A program made the position numbers and the translations under genes. Below, piece by piece: positions 34,099-46,620 of a stretch of 64,000 nt of DNA; position 1 is the first letter of the stretch, and each line of letters starts with the position of its first letter. Where the stretch lies: positions 2,541,001 through 2,605,000 of the forward strand of contig CANTUQ010000119.1 of NCBI GenBank assembly GCA_947683425.1, given 5' to 3'. The DNA comes from Excoecaria cochinchinensis (Eukaryota > Streptophyta > Magnoliopsida > Malpighiales > Euphorbiaceae). Under the pieces are notes generated by a model. The model ran no database searches and was not told where the DNA came from. It was given only the letters and a program-made list of their open reading frames with translations.

Positions 34099-36250
34099 TC
34101 TCTCGCGCGAGCGTTGTCTATCGCTTGCGCTTAAGGGATGCCCGTCTCTCGTGTGAATGACTCCCTTCGCTCGAGCTTCGGGTGCCCGTCCCTTGCATGA
34201 GCAATGCCCGTCACTCGTGCGTGATGCGCCCGACCCTTGCATAAGCGACGCCTGTCGCTCGTGCCCGTCTCCCGTATAGTCACCTGCCATTCAAAAGACA
34301 AGGGTTGGCCTTGTGACCGACGCCCGTCGATCGGCGATATGCGGTGATTTCTAGGGATTTTTAAAGTGGATTTTACGGGATTTGCTAAAATTTTCCAAAA
34401 ATCAAATGATTTGATTTGATTTGCTCAAAATCTACTCTAAATATTTTATTTGATTTGATTTGATTTCCAAATATTCTCCAAAATCAAGTGGTTTTGATTT
34501 GATTTTATAAATTTTTTTCAATTTCAAATTTAAATTTTAAAACTTTTTGAATTTTCAATCTTCGCCTATAAATGATGGGTAAATATTCATTTTTAATGGT
34601 TGGAAAAATTTTCAGAAAAAGTTTAGAAAAGTTCTTTTTTCAAAAGGTAAAAATCCTGAAAGGACTTCCAAAATTCTTCTTTTTTTAATTTGATCAAATT
34701 TCATTAAATCTTTTTAAAATAAGGGAAAATTCGAGAAAGCGAAATCAATTTGTTTTTGCTAGATCTGTCCTTTAAACATTCACGATTGCTATAAAAAAAT
34801 CAAGAAAGAAAAACTAATTTTCTTCTCTTGATTTGATTTTTGAAAGTTACAATTTTGCGGTAGAAAATTTCCTCAAAATTGCACATCGCATATTGATCCT
34901 TGTAGAATTCAAGGGAAAAGACCGCACAATATTCGCCTTCAGAAGATAATATTCTGAGGGTAAACACTCCAGATTGACCAATAACTTATTTTATTGCTTT
35001 ATATTAGTTTATTTGTGGTTAATTGCATAAAAGGGTATTAATTTGTGAAAATTGTGGTTTTTTTATTGTTTTTTATCTCTTTTTCTGGGTCTGGGATGAC
35101 CAACGGCCCGAAAGTCCTCCGACGGTCGTCGCTCAAGCGAGCGATGGGCCATTATGGAACTTCCTTTCACCCGTCGGTCGGCCCAAGGACGGCCGTTGCT
35201 CACGTGGTTTAGGCCATCCCTGGGCTTTCCTTTCCTTTCTTCTTTGATTATTTCATTTCTTCTTTTTAAAATTTTGTTTTCACTCATTTCAAGGTAATTT
35301 ATTTTTTTCATTTTTTCAGATTATTTTTTCATTGCTGTTATTATTAATCCTTTTTTATTATTATTTTATTTTACTATCTTACTAACATGTTATTTGTTTT
35401 TTTGTGAGTTTAATTATTTCTATTGAAAACGGGATGCTAAGAAGGGAGATCCCACTAGACTGATCCGGGGACACCAATTGGGTTTATTTCCTTTACCCTA
35501 CTCCACTCTCATTTATTTCATTTAATTTTTTTTTGTTGTAAGTGATATTTTGAGCCTGCTAATGTAAAATAGCAAAAGATTTCCATAAGTAAAATGGGAT
35601 TTTCCTAAACAAAATAGGACCAATGTCCTGATTTTCTGTGTCAAAATGAAATAGATAGATTAAATATTATTTTTCTCCAAAATGTGCATGCGAAGACCAA
35701 TGTCTTGGTTCCAAAACGAATACTCATATTTTATGTATGTTTGTTTATCTTCTGTCTATTTACAGTGGGGGTTGTATTCAGCCGCTAGTTTTATTGTAAG
35801 CTATTGTATTTTAATTTACTTTATTTTGAGCTTATCTTATTTACTGCTTCCATTGTATGATTGATCTGGATTTTAAATTCTTGCATTGAACTGTATGAGA
35901 AAAGGAACGAAATCTTAACTTCAAAAATCAATTATAATTTAATCAAGGTATTAATAAATGGGAAGTCTCGAACCATCTCTGGTCTTAGGCTCAACGAGCT
36001 TAGATGAACCCTCCCAATGTTCTATTGGAAGGGCAATTCCAAAATATCTCTGACTGCCCAAAATAGACACACATGTGCTGTTTTAGATTCAGTGAGGCTA
36101 GATGACCCTTCCTAGTGTTTTATTGTATGGCAACTCTAAAATACCTCCTTGTTGCCCAAAATAGATGCCCTTATAATCTTTCATAAGTTCTATGAACCTC
36201 TCTCAGATGCGCTAAGGTCTTCGGGGCCCCGGGGTTCGGCATGCGTCACA
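34099..36250 (+). mobile_element. Solo Tat/Ogre-like LTR J, segment 2
   Basis: Continues J after the TSD copy of B. GC-rich cassette of CTCGCGCGAGCG / CCCGTC..CTCGTG words (34099-34330), TATA CCTATAAATGATG near 34565, a second GC-rich stretch near 35100-35220, and an LTR 3' end GGCATGCGTCACA at 36250. Text near 35960-36180 (GAACC..CCCAATGTTCTATTGGAAGGGCAA) aligns with 58800-58900 of K. No primer site follows, so J is a solo LTR of about 2400 bp. Confidence 0.78.
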
Positions 36251-36404
36251 CTAATAAAGTACTAGATTGCCACTATAAATGAATCTTTTCGATTAATGAC
36301 AAGTACATCCTTTCGATGCTTCCATCACTTAATCACACTCTTTCAGTTTCAATTTTACCCTAATCACGCTTGATTACGTCTAGGGTATATTTTGGGTCCT
36401 TACA
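36251..36404 (-). mobile_element. LTR E, segment 1 (5' end)
   Basis: Minus strand begins TGTAAGGACCCAAAATATAC at 36404, followed by CCTAGACG, the CCCTAGTAG-type start block. The stretch joins 22021 when J is removed. Confidence 0.85.
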
Positions 36405-37666
36405 TATATAAGTGTCCTAAAGCAAGATAACTAATTATTTATCATTATATCAATTTTAACCTTTCTATATATTATTTAATCCTTAATTTTACAACCATAA
36501 ACATAATTTCAATTAACCCTAATTTTGTCATCCATACAAACACATACATACACATACACACATTGAAAATATGAAGAATGAATGTCGGTGTATCCACTAA
36601 CCTCAAATTTCTTATTTCCTTATTTAATTCTCCTTTTATTTCCCTTTTTCCATACTTTTCCTTCCTTCTTCTTCTTATTCTTTACCTATGCCGAATAAAC
36701 ACCATATATATTCACTTAATTTCTTTTTCAATTTCAAAATTTCATATATATTCACTTAATTTCTTCTTCAATTTCAAAATTTACATATATAACGAATTCC
36801 TACATCAAATTCTACGAAGAAATCAAATATAAACTTAAATTCACTTACTTTAACTTTACTTTCCTAAACTTGTTCTTCTCAATTTCTATCAATTTCTCCT
36901 CTAATTTATGCTTAAGAGATGGTAGAAGGCTTGATTAAGGCTTTAGGATTGATTGTGTGGTGAAATTAGCTTGACTTTTGGTGAGTGGAATGAAAAAAAT
37001 GGAGATGGAAGAGTGAAAGATTGAATTCGACCATGGAAGGATGAAGAGGAGGGTGGAGAGTTCTTAAGAATTTTGATTTTTCCATCTTTATATATTATCC
37101 ACTGGATGGCCAAGATTAGATCTTAAATGGCCATAAACATGTCACTTGTAGCCTCCTTTTTGTTCTATAGTTTTTCTTGTGTAATTTTCCATGAAAATAT
37201 GTCTAAAAATATTGAAAAATATTCCTAGGGTGCACAAAAATTTTTTGATCAATGTCTTTTAGATAATTTTTTCCAGTCCGGTGGAATTTTTATCTGTCTG
37301 ATAATTTAATTTTATCTAAACTAAAAATTAATTTTTCACTTTCAAAAAATTCCCTTATAATATTAACAATGAGTCTCTATGGTCGAATAATATTTTGGAG
37401 ATCTCTAGCAATTTTATGGCCTTGGTCAAAGTTCAGCCAAATCGATACTATTCATGCCGAATCGTACATTAATTTTATTTCTAACTTTTAAGGGCATATT
37501 TTAACTTATATTCACCTCAAATTATATCCTCGGACTCCTCATAAATTATACTTTCTAATGGTTGAAGAAAATAGCTTTTGACCTAGGGTGGCACTATTCG
37601 CACCAATGGCACTATTTATAACTCAAAAAGTACCGTTCATGGAAATCAAAATTTTAGGGCATTACA
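36405..37666 (-). mobile_element. LTR N, 5' portion; host of the whole left nest
   Basis: Minus LTR starting TGTAATGCCC at 37666, with TATATAAAGATGG (TATA, near 37086-37096) and a donor GTAAGT near 36848. E interrupts it at 36404. The rest is off-window to the left. A Lys-rich frame near 36620-36685 sits where the mini-exon is expected but lacks a clean KGKEK. Confidence 0.72.
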
Positions 37667-37689
37667 TAACATAGGATACATGATAAAAC

Positions 37690-38440
37690 CAATTGCCGAT
37701 GCATATGGTGTTCTATTATGTTCTCTCTATCCTCTTGTGTCTTAGGACACATAAACTAAGAAAGGTGTTTCTCATGTAACATGAGAAAAAAAAAAAAAAA
37801 AACCTTTTCTTACAAAGATCCATATTGAACCTCTTCAATATTTTATCTATCTCTGTAGACTCTGAAAGACCTAGCAACCTATTATATCTATCTCTATAGA
37901 TACTAATTGCGAGAATATAAGATGCTTCTCTAAGTTCTTGCATGGAAAATTATTTAAATAACCAAATTTTAATTGATTAAAGAACAGAGAAGTCGTTTCC
38001 CATGATCTATATGTTATCCACATCTAAAACAAGGAAAATGATTACACTCCAACTGGCCTACTTATACAACAAGGTTCATTCTCATTCTTTGAGAAACCAA
38101 ACTTTTTGATTGTCTCATTGAATCAGATGTTTCGGTTCTTAGATGCTTGCTTCAATCTATAGATTGATCTTTGAAGCTTATATACATTTTCACCATTCTG
38201 AAATGCGAACCCCGCATGCCGCGTCATATACACCTCCTCAAGCATGTTTTTATTTAGGAAAGTTATCTTCACATCTATTTGCCAAATCTTATAGTCATAA
38301 TGAGCAGTAATGGCTAAAAGTATTCTAATGGACTTAAGCATTGCTACTGGAGAAAAGGTTTTATCAAAGTCAATACCTTTTGTTTGACGATAACCTTTAG
38401 CTACTCTACGAGCCTTATAGGTAACTATATTACCCTCCAT
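37690..38440 (-). pseudogene. pol: Ty1/copia reverse transcriptase fragment
   Basis: Minus strand, two open stretches. 38123-38440 encodes YKARRVAKGYRQTKGIDFD, TFSPVAMLKSIRILLAI and IWQIDVKITFLN, the N-terminal fingers/palm of copia (RVT_2) reverse transcriptase. 37716-37943 encodes ASYILAISIYRDR and LLGLSESTEIDKILKRFNM from the C-terminal part. The stretch between lacks the YVDD active-site region in any open frame and has stops, so it is inactive. N inserted at its distal end. Confidence 0.9.
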
Positions 38441-38750
38441 ATCCCTTCAGGTGGTTGAGTCAAAGTCCATACTTTTTTATGATACATGGAGTTCATTTCG
38501 GAATACATAGCCTTAAGCCACAATTCACGTTCAGAACTATTCAGAACTTGTTGATAACTTGTAGGCTCCTTGTCCTCTACTATAGTTATATTCTTATTTG
38601 AGTCTATGAGAAATCAATATCGCACTGGGATAGAACATATCCTAGTATATTTTCTAGGAATTTGTATAATTGTGATCTCATCATTATGAGATTTAGTATC
38701 GATTTAACCAGTTCATCTGCTTCAATTTTTGGGTCTTGAACTTCATTAAG

Positions 38751-39054
38751 TTAAATTCTACTCCTATTGTGCTCTCTAGGAAGGGATTCTCTTTCTAAGA
38801 AGACAGCATGCCTTGAAACGAACACCTTTAGTTCCAAGGGATGATAGAAGTAATATCTAATTGTCTCTTTTGGATATCCCACAAATAGGCATTTGTCAGA
38901 CTTAGCATCTAGCTTGTTTGACATTGTCCTTTTCACATAAGTAGGATAGCCCCATACCTTCATATGAGAAGGTCTGGGTTTCTTATTCTTCCACATCTCA
39001 TATGGAGTAACATCAACTAGCTTACTAGGAACTTTGTTTATTGCATTCATAAGC
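38751..39054 (-). pseudogene. pol: Ty1/copia integrase C-terminal fragment
   Basis: Encodes NKVPSKLVDVTPYEMWKNKK, HMKVWGYPTYVKR and SDKCLFVGYPKETIRYYFYH, the typical region after the copia integrase catalytic core. The catalytic DDE part is missing because LTR-like unit O abuts at 39055. Same strand and order as the reverse-transcriptase fragment. Confidence 0.9.
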
Positions 39055-39960
39055 TGCAATTATACTTATATTTTGGGTTATTTCTTGGCATAACTATGTT
39101 TTTTCTTTATTTATTTTTAGTCTTAATTAGTTAGTTTATGTTATTTTATTAGTTTTTAATGTTTTTATAATTTTTAATAATTTTTGAGATGTTTTTAGGT
39201 GTTTTATTTCAGTTTTAAGCTAATTTGGAGGTAAAAGACTGATTTTAGGGGCAATTGGTGAAGTTGGGCAGATTTTGCCTAAAGCACAGCTGTGCTTTCT
39301 TAGAGCACAGCTATGCCATCTAGCATCCAGCATTAGCGTGAACTGCCCAGAACACAACTGTGTTTCCTCGAAAACACAGTTGTGCTTTCCAACTAGAGGC
39401 ACGCGCATGAAGAGGTCCAGCGATGCGCATTTTCTCTCCCAATGCACAACTGTGTTTTTCAGTTTCCACTAATTCGCGCACAACGCAGTAGCTTAACCCT
39501 ACGCATTTTATTCAAGAATATGGCTGTGTTTTCTAAAACACAGCTGTGCTTTTCTGCGAAATATAAATAGGCACCGTTTCAACTTCCAAAACAAAGGAGA
39601 GTAGATTTATATAGAAAAAAAAAACATACTTTTATTTTTCTTTTAATTTCATTTTTTCTTGTCTTTAATACTGGTCTTGGGCTAGATTTAATTTTAATTT
39701 CTGTTTTGTTTTTAAATAATTTAGATTAATTTAATTTAGATTTAATTTTTGGATTCAAGGAAGAATTCAAGGTTGAAGAATGAGCTTCAAGATCTATTTC
39801 CTCTCTCATAATGGCGTATTCTAAACTTTAATTTCTATATTTAATGATTATATCCTTAATGTTAGAGTAGCATGCATATTTATGTGAGAAGTGCTCATAA
39901 TGAAGTCCTAAATGTGAAGAACGAAACTATATTAGAGTATGATCGTGTATATACATGCAT
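39055..39960 (+). mobile_element. LTR-like unit O with AAGCACAGCTGTGCTT cassette
   Basis: Begins TGCAATTATAC where copia coding breaks off. Holds a palindromic cassette (39280-39550; AAAGCACAGCTGTGCTTTC, AGAACACAACTGTGTTT, AAAACACAGTTGTGCTT), then TATA AATATAAATAGGC at 39561 and a T/A-rich leader. The cassette-then-TATA order matches Tat-like LTRs J and K. The right boundary and TSD (candidate left TAAGC) could not be found. Confidence 0.45.
39280..39550. repeat. CAGCTG-type palindromic cassette of unit O
   Basis: Six or more copies of a roughly 18-bp word of the form AARCACARCTGTGYTT, alternating between GCACAGCTGTGC and ACACAACTGTGT forms. The centre CA(G/A)CTG is an E-box type core. Confidence 0.6.
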
Positions 39961-41875
39961 TAATTAGGTCTTTAATCAATTCCTTTAACTCCCACTATTT
40001 TATTGCAAATCAATAGCCCTCACTATTTCATCCAAGAAAACCCAATAGTTTTCTTAGTGGGCCAATATCCAATCCTTGATTTGAAATTTGACCTTAACTT
40101 TGGTCAACAGATCAAATTCCATACACTTGAAAGGTAGGTATCTCTATACCAATTGCATCTCTACATAACTATTGGATCATTGGGTTATTAACTCTTGATA
40201 TATGCATATCATATATGCAATTTCCAATCTTGCCTCTAGACCCATTAGCTTTGACTTTGGTCAACAAGCTAATGGTCTAACTAAGATGGCCTATTCATTT
40301 GATTTGAACATATTCGATCTAATGTGGGCTTGACTTTGGTCAACAACCCACACTATAAGGAACTCTGGTTCTCTTCCAATTAATGGAAAGCTTATATACC
40401 TTAGTATTGTTTTGAGGGGTTTTGTTAATTTGGTCTCATCAAACATGGTTAGCATACATTGGTATGCTCCCTATATCTATCATATAAATATAAAGCTTAC
40501 AAATAGCTTAATTATGGACTTTACTACATTGACCTCTCCGAACCAAAAAGGAGATCAAAAGGTCAAAACTAGCTAGTATGCATGATCAAACAAAGAAGAA
40601 TGATACAATATCTTCAATCTTCATTCGGCCTCTTCCTTCTCCATTGCTTGTGGTCTTCTTTTATTGTTCTAATTCTATTCTATGTAATTTAATTACATAT
40701 TACAATTAGAAAAATATGAAGGAAAAACAATTGGCCAGGATATGAAAATCCTCATGGGTCGAAATATGTGGTATGCTCAATCACATTAGGCTTTAGTCTA
40801 TAACTAACCATCATGCCAAACATAAAACCTTATATGCAATTCTAATGCATAAAAGGAGAGCCATACATGGAAGACTTAACTTGTTTCAACTCTTGAAACA
40901 ATTTATGAGTTATTGTCTTAGTGTGATCAAGTTTAGGAAACTACCCAAATCAGCAAACTGTTTCCACTTTTTTGAAACTATCCATTTTAGGAAACTTTTT
41001 GCATTCATGTGTTCTTGTCTTTATTATCAATTCAATATATTATTAAATTAATTAATTAATTAATTAATCATATTAAAATAATTAAGAATTAATCTGGATT
41101 AAAATTTATGGGTGGGCCGAGATTCACACTGTAAACTCTAACCAAGTATTCACACACTAATTGGTTTTCTGCATTTGTGCCATTTGAGCTTTGGGAATGG
41201 GCTTTGCGTGTACCAAGCTCATTTCAGCCTTTAAAACCCATTAATAATCTTAATTATAGTCTATAATATTAATTTAAATTAGCTCATTGGGCCTTCTAAG
41301 TTATCTACTAATTTAAATCAAGCCTGCAAACTCAATTAAGCCCACTAACCAGTTTTAGCTTACTAATTTCAATCCAATTGATTTAAGACCTATTTTAATT
41401 AATTAAATTAATTAAAAACACTTTAATACATCTTATGTATCTAAAAATTAAGACCAAATTTTGTTTTAACCATTAACTAATCAAGAACACATAAAGAGCA
41501 CATTTTACTGAACTTTTCAGCAAAACTAGTTTTATGCAAAACTTAACCAATTTCGATTCCGTTTGATCCTATGGTTTAAAATCATATATTAAAAACATAA
41601 ATTATCATAAAAACAATTTTACATGGATCAAAATATGAATAACAGTAGAACAACCCCTTTTTAGTTGTTTTTCTGCGTATAAGATTAAGAACTTTTCTCT
41701 ACATAACATTTTCGGTTCTTTCCTTTTTTTATTTTAATCACACAAGTATAGAAATCAATATTTCATAATCTAACATTCATCAAAATCAAAATTTTAAAAA
41801 ATTCACGAAATAGATAACTCATAAATAGAAAGTTATGCTGCAGAGTAAACAAAACATAATTTCATGGCAAAACCA
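39961..41875 (-). mobile_element. Non-coding copia-associated sequence with paired W-box motifs
   Basis: No convincing gag or other frame on either strand. Lies between unit O and the copia primer site, so it should be copia leader or LTR. Three TTGAC(T)TTGGTCAAC elements, i.e. inverted W-box cores, at 40089-40108, 40251-40265 and 40330-40344. AT-rich low-information sequence otherwise. Confidence 0.35.
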
Positions 41876-41888
41876 GGCTCTGATACAA
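41876..41888 (-). other. Primer-binding site of a minus-strand copia element
   Basis: Minus strand TTGTATCAGAGCC (one mismatch from TTGGTATCAGAGCC) directly after an LTR end ATTCAACA at 41889. It implies that a 5' LTR lies at higher coordinates and the coding part (37690-39054) at lower ones. Confidence 0.75.
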
Positions 41889-42288
41889 TGTTGAATTTTA
41901 GCTAGTTACAAACATCACATACATAAGCAAAGTTTAAAATTTTTAACCACGCTAATTAAGATTTTGGCATGAAATTATATTAGCTATCTAAATGTTAGGA
42001 AAATCACCTATCGAGTTTTGTTGATCAGCTGATTTTTCTTCGTACCGGGTTGTCGCAAACCACATTGTCCAATTGCCGAACACCTCTAATAATAATCCAC
42101 ACTAGAAAATTGATGAATAAATCAATAATTTGGATTAATAGAGGCAGCTAAAAATTCTCTTCGAAGTAGTGAGAGAATTCGTCCAAGTAAGGGAGAGATG
42201 GAGAAGAAATTTGATTCTTTTGTTGTTCAATTCTATTTTTACTCTTTTACTGCTTTTATACTACAAGTTAAAAGCATAACTTTACTAG
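41889..42288 (-). mobile_element. Copia 5' LTR (element Q), 3' part
   Basis: From LTR end AACA at 41889 up to the insertion of P. A minus-strand TATA box TAGTATAAAAGCA lies at 42251-42262, followed by a purine/pyrimidine-rich leader. The sequence resumes at 53705 beyond P. Confidence 0.6.
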
Positions 42289-44961
42289 TGTAACACCCCT
42301 TACCCGTACATAGTAAACTTCACCAAAAAAGGGTAAGTTACCACAATCGGTGAAGGATGCCACACAACTATAGAACAATCTTACTTACTTATGCTCAGAA
42401 TTATAAAATTTCTTAAATTAAATTAAAGTATACATTCACATGCAATCATTCACATACATATCAACTTATAATTACAAAGATATCCTTAAAATTTGTACAA
42501 CCTTTAATATTCTTATATTTATACTTAAGTTTTTTCCTTCATATTACATATTACAAAATTACTATACAGTCAAAAAGGATTACAATATGGTAATATCAAA
42601 ACATAAAACCTACAAAAATGTGTGCCCTAATGTGTGTTGGCCGTGGCAATGCGGAACAGTCCTTCAAAGTTAACTATCTTCCAAACCTTCACGGATAGAA
42701 CACCCGTGCTAAGTGCAAAGGCTTAGTGGAAAAAAATCATGAATGGACAACCACTCATAGTGGTTGTCAATACATGTCAACATACACATGTAGCATACTT
42801 ATAACAAAATAATAACATATATAATGAACATATTAAATAATCATCACATGGCATACATTAGAATTCTACACATTAAATCATGTTCATTTTATTTTCCTGT
42901 ATTCACATATAGTCTTTTAATCGTGTAGAGCCTGCATTTTTAAATAAGCGGATAACGGGTTAGAACGCATAGGTGCCCGAGGGTAACATTATATAAAAGG
43001 ATTCCACCAAGGATCTAACAGAACACATAGGCATCCACAACTAGAATCCAAAGACAAAGGGGATCCACAACTGGAATCCAAATGCAGAGAGGTATCCATA
43101 ACCAGAATCCCAATAAAAGGCTGTAGCAACCAAGGAGCCTATAGTCATGTCTATCTATCCACAACTCATTAATGCAGTCTCATATTTATATTTATTCCAT
43201 TCTTATAATTTTCATATCAGTATTACATTTATCATATATATAATAATTATTTGCACACACTTATTAACTTTCATGTAATAATATTATCTGAATGCCATTG
43301 TCCTTTCAATCTCATTTAAATAAGTTTGCTCAAATTGCAATACTTAGAGTACTCAGTCATCAAATATTTATCATTTAAGAACCAATCATAATAAACCTAT
43401 AACACCCCTGACGCCCCCGTTGGAAGGATACCGGATGCGCTACCGACACTCACTCACGACGCGGAAAACATACATGCATAACAATACATACATGCACTAA
43501 GCAGAAGCATTCACTAATAATAATAATAGAAAATAATGTATCATATATAATTAAAGTATAGTTATATACAATATCCAAAAGATTACATCTAGAATCCTTT
43601 ACAAAAAAATACATATGTCACTATACGAAAATAAATACATATACAAAAAGAATTACAGGAGGAGACAAAAAAATAAATGACTCTACTCCTATGTGGCTAG
43701 CCTGCAGATGCGCGACTCGAACGGAAATCCAAAATCCTGCCACTTACACGTGAAAAAAACCCGTGCTAAGCGATAACGCTTAGTGAGGAGGAACAAAAAC
43801 AACAGAACACTATACAATAATATCATGCATCAATTCATAAATGCAAACATGCGTCAAAAATACAGAATTCACTAAGCGACAAATTGTGACAAATATACTT
43901 CTCATATATGCGTTGTATTAAAAATGACACACTTTAAATTAAATGTTATACAATCAATTAACTTCATAAAGGAAATTGTCAATCAATTAATATAAAGTAT
44001 TTATTTAAACAAAAGATCAATTAAATGAAAAGATACTGCTTAATGCAAAAAAAAAATTAAAATATTCTAATCTATAATTCAGAAATAAACTTTGTTGAAA
44101 TTTCAAAATATGCATCCCTTCCTACAAAAAGAAATCATATATTAGATAAAAAAAAACACCCAATCATATGCAAAACATTAGAACAAGAACAATATAATAG
44201 TATGACACAAGAATATTACATGCTCCAAATGCTTGAAACAATAGCAAATAATAATTGCAAATAGAAAACCTGTACAATTAATGCACACACCAAGTGACTG
44301 AATCAGCCAACAATCAAATTAATTGGACAATAAAATTAAATTTTATTTACTAATGAATCATAATCAGCCAAGAAAAATCTAAAATCCTAGTAATCGGATT
44401 AATTCCGTAGTTATATCTTAGGACATGTATTTTCGATTGATTCAAAAGGAAGAGATTAAGATTTAACAAATCATAGTCAGTTTTGAGCATTCCCCAAAGC
44501 AGTTCCACCAATTAAATGCATGATCAAGGAGATCAGCCCTTCCCAATGCAAGGCAAAAGTTTCATTACTAATGTTCCATACATTAACCTAGCAGATCCTT
44601 TGAATATAACAGTTACACATTTACAAATGCAATAGACTAGAGTTCAGAATGGCAGATTTAGAAATTCACAATAGTCTTCCTAGCTTATGACTTTTAAACA
44701 AAAGGCAAGATAAAAGATTACCAATGCTATCTAATGAAATTAAAAAAATAAAACTTGTCCCAACAATTTTACAATGTACAAAACAATATTGCATATCAAT
44801 TCCTTCAGTGACGCCACAATCAAAATTCTCAACCCTTTGATAAGCTTGTAATGGTTTCTTCAGATAAATGAACTATTGTTCCTCTTTATCTATCAACATT
44901 TTATGAATATTAAATATTCTTAAGAAACCAAGCAAAATGGCATAATGGAGATCAGCACTTA

Positions 44962-45030
44962 TTCCCATGGAACATCACCAACAAGCATCCAGTCTCCATC
45001 TTTATCCTCAAAAGTCAGAACGTATTCTGA
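44962..45030 (-). pseudogene. Aux/IAA C-terminal domain exon fragment
   Basis: Minus strand encodes SEYVLTFEDKDGD then WMLVGDVPWE, the signature of the Aux/IAA PB1 domain (domains III/IV), an auxin-response repressor that dimerises with ARFs. In host genes an exon ends right after this motif; here the sequence continues AATAAGTGC where a GTAAGTGC donor is expected, i.e. a G-to-A change that abolishes the donor and makes a stop. No domain I or II is present. The upstream sequence (to about 45200) has a different open frame of unknown origin. It is a fragment captured inside the CACTA-like element. Confidence 0.85.
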
Positions 45031-45363
45031 ACATATTGTTAGCAGAAGCACCATGGATTGATCTGGGATCATTTGTGCCATGAGGCCTCTCTGGTGCCAC
45101 CTTAGAAGCAACTGTGTCTTTTGCTTTAGCTGCCTGAGCCCCAAAGTTCTCAAGCACAGAACCAGGTTTTTCAGTCCCAAGTTTGCAGATAGCAAGATAT
45201 TAACCTCTGAATTAGAAAGATATTTATCCTGTATAAGATTAGTAGTTTAATTATTAGCTCAAAAACTCAGAGACAAAAGACACCTTATACTTGACAGAAC
45301 AAGTAGTCTTCTTAGCTATAGTAAAAATAAAAAAAAAATGCTTGAAATAAAAAGCTAATCTAT

Positions 45364-45510
45364 TTAGTGAAGCAGCCGTTTAAAATCATTACAGTATGAT
45401 ATGCCATTGGTCAATGCAACTAATTTCTCCAATAATAATCCGCCATTTCTTATTACCATGTCCTCTGCCTTTTTCTCTTCATCCTTGTTGGGTCTAAAGC
45501 ATGGAATCAT
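45364..45510 (-). pseudogene. WAK-like/ZED1-type kinase N-terminal fragment
   Basis: ATG at 45510 opens a 48-codon frame with MIPCFRPNKDEEKKAEDM and NGGLLLEKLVALTNG, which resembles the short N-terminal segment preceding the kinase domain in wall-associated-kinase-like and ZED1-related pseudokinases (xxNGxxLLEELIxxxNGK). Similarity then stops and a TAA ends it at 45364; no kinase subdomains follow. Identification is from memory of the motif only. Probably a second captured fragment in the same transposon. Confidence 0.5.
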
Positions 45511-46379
45511 GTTCCTACCACCAAGCAAGAGTTATTTGAATTTTATATTTGTCTTACACTCTCAAATGAACCAGATATGACTCTTGGGAACTGATCTGAA
45601 TTTCTTCCCAATTAAATAACAATCAGTAGCATATCACGATCAAATACACAGAACAGCTCAACAAATTCGTGGCTTATAATATATATTATATCTTCCTACT
45701 TCAAAAATTAATAATAAAAACAGGACTATGAGTCAGCTGAAGTTTGGGAACTATATCATCTGGATAATTGAAAAATAGGCATCAGAATCCTAATTCTATC
45801 AGTAGCAAGCATATCATGATCCGATACAACACAACAGCTCAAAGCTTATTATTATTGAATTCATTAATCGAATAAAAATCTTTTCGTAATTGATAAGATG
45901 CAGAAGAAGAATTACCTATTGATGATAAACAGAGTAGGATGAAGAACGACCGGAAGAGTAATCCTCCATTTAACTCAGAAACTCAGCAAATCTAACACCC
46001 ATCAAACAATCCAGTTCTAATTACAATGAAAAGCAATCTAACACAATCCACATAAAAATTAACCAAATATACTGCAGTTAATTATTAAAAGAAGAACATA
46101 TAGAGAGAGAAGCCGAGTCATGATTCTGTAAAAGAGTATATTTACAGGAATTTGGTTGCAAATGACTAAGCACATCATCTACTTTACTTGAAAAAAATAT
46201 TAACATCAACAAATAGAAAACAAAAAAAATCAAATGATAGTCACAGAACAAAAGCTTTTGCAAACACAGATCAACGACGCACCACACTAACAAAAAAAAT
46301 ATTGAAACAAGAAGTCACTCGATACCCAAAAAAAGAAAGAAAAGAATTAAATCCATTAACAAACAGAGAGAGGCATAAC

Positions 46380-46620
46380 TTGATTGAAGAATGGGTGATT
46401 GATATTAAGAAAGAGGAGTGCGACAGAGACTGCAAGTGAGAGAGACAGGTGCGAGGCGGAGACGGCGGCTAATATAGATCGAACTGTGGCGGAGATGGGG
46501 AAGTCACCTAGAGAGGACCGCGGCGGACAGGCGGAGTCACCAAGAGATGAGGGCAGCGGATACATATCGATTTTGCAAGAGAGAGATAAGGAGTTAGGGG
46601 GGAAAATTTATTCTGGATTT
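46380..46620 (+). other. CpG-bearing leader-like segment in the CACTA-like element
   Basis: Locally GC-richer stretch with GAGGCGGAGACGGCGG and GAGGACCGCGGCGG, adjoining the subterminal repeats. On the minus strand it would be an UTR-like region upstream of the gene-like interior. Overlapping frames (46356-46623) show no known domain. Confidence 0.3.

Noticed and set aside
36605..36690. Lys-rich frame of LTR N as another mini-exon
   Set aside because: Reads KKKKEGKVWKKGNKRR, without a clean KGK(E/D)KV core or clear acceptor; too close to simple AAG repeats to count.
39961..41875. Copia gag expected between primer site and pol
   Set aside because: No frame with capsid or CCHC motif found on the minus strand; either deleted or this interval is LTR/leader.
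44962..45200. Complete Aux/IAA gene
   Set aside because: Only the exon-end motif of the C-terminal domain is present; domains I and II and the last exon are missing and the donor is mutated.
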